Origin: Actinomycetales bacterium
GTDB lineage: Bacteria; Actinomycetota; Actinomycetes; Actinomycetales; Dermabacteraceae
Reading direction: 5' to 3'
Assembly (NCBI GenBank): GCA_012799425.1
Contig: JAAZLF010000456.1
Span: 1-6,532 of the forward strand
DNA: 6,532 nt
Shown here piece by piece: positions 3,838 to 6,532 of this stretch. The first letter of the stretch is position 1; each line of letters starts with the position of its first letter. Below the pieces are notes generated by a model, which was not told where the DNA came from, searched no databases, and saw nothing but the letters and a program-made list of their open reading frames with translations. The translations under genes were made by a program, and so were the position numbers.

Positions 3838-6532
3838 ATGACCACGCCCTCCTCGACGCCCGACCAGGCCGATGCCGCTTCGCCCGGCCTCCGCATCACG
3901 TATCCCGGGGATCTGCCCGTCTCCCAGCGCCGGGAGGACATCCAGACCGCGATCCGCGAGAACCAGGTGGTCGTGATCGCCGGAGCCACGGGCTCGGGCA
4001 AGACCACGCAGATCCCCAAGATGCTGCTCGAACTCGGCTACGGGCAGCGGGGCAAGCTGATCGGCCATACTCAGCCGCGCCGGATCGCCGCCCGCTCTGT
4101 CGCCCAGCGCATCGCCTCGGAGCTCGGTCAGACGCTGGGGGAGGGCACCGTCGGCTATCAGGTGCGCTTCACCCGCGAGACCTCTCGCGGCACCCGGCTG
4201 AAGCTCATGACAGACGGCATCCTGTTGGCCGAGGTGGGTCGGGACCGGCTGCTGAAGCGCTACGACGCGATCATCATCGACGAGGCCCATGAGCGGTCGC
4301 TGAACATCGATGTGATCCTCGGATACCTCCGCCAGATCCTGCCCCAGCGGCCGGATCTGAAGGTCATCATCACCTCCGCGACCATCGACCCTGAGCGCTT
4401 CGCCGAGCACTTCGCCGCCGTGCTGCCCTCGGGGGAGCGCGAGAGCGCACCGATCATCGAGGTCTCCGGCCGCACCTACCCCGTCGAGATCCGCTACCGG
4501 CCGCTCGTGCTCGAGGCCGAGCTGGAGGAGGACGACGAGCTCGAGGACATCCATTCCGTCGAACGGGACCTCACCCAGGCGATCACCGACGCGGTCGACG
4601 AGCTCGCCGCCGAGGGGCCCGGGGACATGCTCGTCTTCCTCCCCGGAGAGAGGGAGATCCGCGAGATCTCCGACGCTCTGACCTCGCATCTGGGTCGCGG
4701 CACCCGCGGCCGTGCCTCACTGCCGGTCGAGGTGCTGCCCCTGTTCGGCAGGCTCTCCGCGCAGGACCAGCAGAAGATCTTCTCGCCCCCGCCGTCAGGC
4801 ACATACCGCCGCATCATCCTGTCCACCAACGTCGCCGAGACCTCGCTGACCGTTCCCGGTATCACCTACGTGATCGATGCGGGACTCGCCCGCATCTCCC
4901 GCTACTCCCAGCGCACCAAGGTCCAGCGCCTCCCGATCGAACCGATCTCGCAGGCCAGCGCGAACCAGCGCTCCGGCCGTTCCGGACGCACCGCGCCGGG
5001 TATCGCCATCCGACTGTTCTCCGAGGAGGATTTCGAGGGCCGCCCCGAGTTCACCGAACCGGAGATCCTGCGCACCTCTCTGGCCTCCGTGGTGCTGCTG
5101 ATGACCTCGCTGGGGCTGGGCGATGTGGAGTCCTTCCCCTTCGTCGAGCCACCGGCCTCGCGCGCCATCACCGACGGCGTGCGGCTGTTGGAGGAGCTCG
5201 GGGCGGTCGAGAGCGCGCCCTCCGAGCCCGGTGGCCGCCGTCTCACGCGCGTCGGCCGCACCCTGGCCCGCTTCCCGCTGGACCCGCGGATGGCGCGCAT
5301 GCTCATCGAGGCCCACCGTCTGGGCGCGCTGCGCGAGGTGCTCATCATCGTCGCCGCGATGTCGATCCAGGACCCGCGCGAGAGACCGCTCGGACAGGAG
5401 CAGCAGGCGAAGGAGAAGCACCGGCGCTTCGACGACGAGACCAGCGACTTCCTCGCCTACCTCAACCTCTGGAACCACCTCCAGGCACGCCGCAAGGCTC
5501 TGTCCGGCTCAGCCTTCCGGCGCGAGGTGCGCTCCGAGCATCTCCACTATCTGCGGATCCGCGAATGGTGGGATCTGCATTCCCAGCTGCGGGACATGGC
5601 CAAGGACGCGGACCTCTCCCGCAACGACTCCGATGCCTCCCCGCAGGCGATCCACCAGGCGCTGCTGGCGGGTCTGCTCAGCCACGTCGGCCTCCATGAC
5701 GACCGCAGCCGCGAGTACGCCGGCGCCCGCGGCGCCCGCTTCGCGCTGTGGCCCGGCTCCGCGCTGGCGAAGAAGCGCCCCGACTACGTGATGGTCGCCG
5801 AGCTGGTGGAGACCTCCCGCCTGTGGGGCCGCACCGCCGCCCGGATCGAGCCGGGCTGGGCGGAGGAGACCGGCGCCCACGTGGTCAAGCGCTCTCACTC
5901 CGCGCCGCACTGGTCCTCCAAGCAGGCCTCCGCGATGGCGCACCAGAAGGTCACTCTGTACGGGGTGCCGATCGTGGCCGACCGCGTTGTCGGCTACGGC
6001 CGGGTCGATCCCGAGGCGGCGCGCGAGATCTTCCTCCAGCACGCCCTGATCGAGGGTGACTGGCGCACCCGGCATCACTTCTTCCGCGACAACCAGGCCC
6101 TGATCAAGGAGCTCGAGGAGCTCGAGGCCAAGACCCGGCGCCGCGACCTGTTGATCTCCGATGAGCAGCTGTTCCGCTTCTACGACGAGCGGATCCCCGC
6201 GCACGTGGTCTCCGGGCGGCACTTCGACTCCTGGTGGAAGAAGCAGCGCCACGAGACGCCGGACCTGCTCACCCTCACGGAGAAGGATCTGCTCGCCGCC
6301 GACGAGGGTGTGGCCGAGGCGATCGAGGCGGACTTCCCCGACACCTGGGTGCAGGGCGACATCACGCTGCCGCTGAGCTACTCCTTCGGCGAGGTGGGCG
6401 CGAAGGGCACCGACGGAGTCACCGCCACCGTGCCCCTGGCGGTGCTGAATCGTCTGCAGCCGCACGGCTTCGACTGGCTCGTGCCGGGCATGCGCGAGGA
6501 CCTGGTCACCGAGCTGATCCGTTCGCTGCCCA
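3838..6532 (+). CDS. hrpA: ATP-dependent RNA helicase HrpA (DEAH-box), 3' end cut by the window edge
   Basis: HrpA is a DEAH-box 3'-5' RNA helicase. In E. coli it is tied to mRNA processing and, as I recall from recent work, to rescue of stalled or collided ribosomes. The 898 codons present carry all core motifs: GATGSGKT (49-56, Walker A), TQPRR (78-82), DEAH (148-151), SAT (180-182), FLPG (267-270), STNVAETSLT (329-338) and QRSGRSGR (377-384). Next come RPEFTEPEILR and GVRLLEELGAVE of the winged-helix/HA2 region (about 410-550), an OB-fold region (about 632-690, with MVAELVETSRLWGR), and the HrpA-specific C-terminal domain (DUF3418), entered by FYDERIPAHVVSGRHFDSWW at about 781. Whole stretches follow my memory of the E. 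coli protein, which separates it from HrpB. The usual length is about 1300 residues, so roughly 400 are missing to the right. An in-frame TAG 12 bases upstream (3823-3825) fixes ATG 3838 as the first possible start; the roughly 60-residue N-terminal extension of E. coli HrpA is absent. A short acidic segment (226-238) sits between the two RecA-like domains. Confidence 0.96.
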   Translation, partial: MTTPSSTPDQADAASPGLRITYPGDLPVSQRREDIQTAIRENQVVVIAGATGSGKTTQIPKMLLELGYGQRGKLIGHTQPRRIAARSVAQRIASELGQTLGEGTVGYQVRFTRETSRGTRLKLMTDGILLAEVGRDRLLKRYDAIIIDEAHERSLNIDVILGYLRQILPQRPDLKVIITSATIDPERFAEHFAAVLPSGERESAPIIEVSGRTYPVEIRYRPLVLEAELEEDDELEDIHSVERDLTQAITDAVDELAAEGPGDMLVFLPGEREIREISDALTSHLGRGTRGRASLPVEVLPLFGRLSAQDQQKIFSPPPSGTYRRIILSTNVAETSLTVPGITYVIDAGLARISRYSQRTKVQRLPIEPISQASANQRSGRSGRTAPGIAIRLFSEEDFEGRPEFTEPEILRTSLASVVLLMTSLGLGDVESFPFVEPPASRAITDGVRLLEELGAVESAPSEPGGRRLTRVGRTLARFPLDPRMARMLIEAHRLGALREVLIIVAAMSIQDPRERPLGQEQQAKEKHRRFDDETSDFLAYLNLWNHLQARRKALSGSAFRREVRSEHLHYLRIREWWDLHSQLRDMAKDADLSRNDSDASPQAIHQALLAGLLSHVGLHDDRSREYAGARGARFALWPGSALAKKRPDYVMVAELVETSRLWGRTAARIEPGWAEETGAHVVKRSHSAPHWSSKQASAMAHQKVTLYGVPIVADRVVGYGRVDPEAAREIFLQHALIEGDWRTRHHFFRDNQALIKELEELEAKTRRRDLLISDEQLFRFYDERIPAHVVSGRHFDSWWKKQRHETPDLLTLTEKDLLAADEGVAEAIEADFPDTWVQGDITLPLSYSFGEVGAKGTDGVTATVPLAVLNRLQPHGFDWLVPGMREDLVTELIRSLP

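Noticed and set aside
3703..6465. Several minus-strand open frames opposite hrpA (3703-4689, 4795-5478, 5509-6465)
   Set aside because: They are fragmentary and compositionally biased, with no recognisable motifs, and lie opposite a helicase whose conserved motifs run continuously in the + frame.

Overview
The window is GC-rich with strongly GC-ending codons. Its tmRNA tag ends in the actinobacterial style (acidic residue, aromatic residue, then ALAA), and two of its genes appear to be leaderless. Together these point to a high-GC actinobacterium, probably of the order Micrococcales. A member of the Dermabacteraceae (Brachybacterium-like) is possible, but that is a guess from general resemblance only.

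Layout, left to right. (1) A complete transfer-messenger RNA gene (ssrA, 24-394, + strand) encodes a 12-codon proteolysis tag and is followed by a strong hairpin that works as a terminator in either direction. (2) Convergent to it on the minus strand is a 675-residue cytoplasmic glycoside hydrolase family 3 enzyme (586-2613) with a clear Shine-Dalgarno site. (3) A 203-bp divergent intergenic region separates it from a + strand phosphotransferase of the APH/choline-kinase fold (2817-3764), which seems to start without a leader. (4) A terminator-like hairpin and another leaderless-type promoter follow. (5) Then comes the first 898 codons of hrpA (from 3838), a DEAH-box RNA helicase that runs off the right edge.

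How the parts relate. ssrA (trans-translation) and hrpA (an RNA helicase that recent E. coli work, as I recall it, links to stalled or collided ribosomes) both bear on ribosome rescue. The APH-like enzyme between them belongs to a superfamily that includes kinases of ribosome-targeting antibiotics. Each of these genes nevertheless looks like its own transcription unit, and the GH3 enzyme is a carbohydrate gene with no evident tie to the others. I read the window as an ordinary chromosomal neighbourhood rather than a new system. The points worth checking are the leaderless starts, a small reading frame overlapping the phosphotransferase start, and the unusual active-site motif and calcium-loop-like segment of the GH3 enzyme. 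There is no insertion sequence, CRISPR array, tRNA or prophage gene, and no gene-free stretch longer than about 200 bases.
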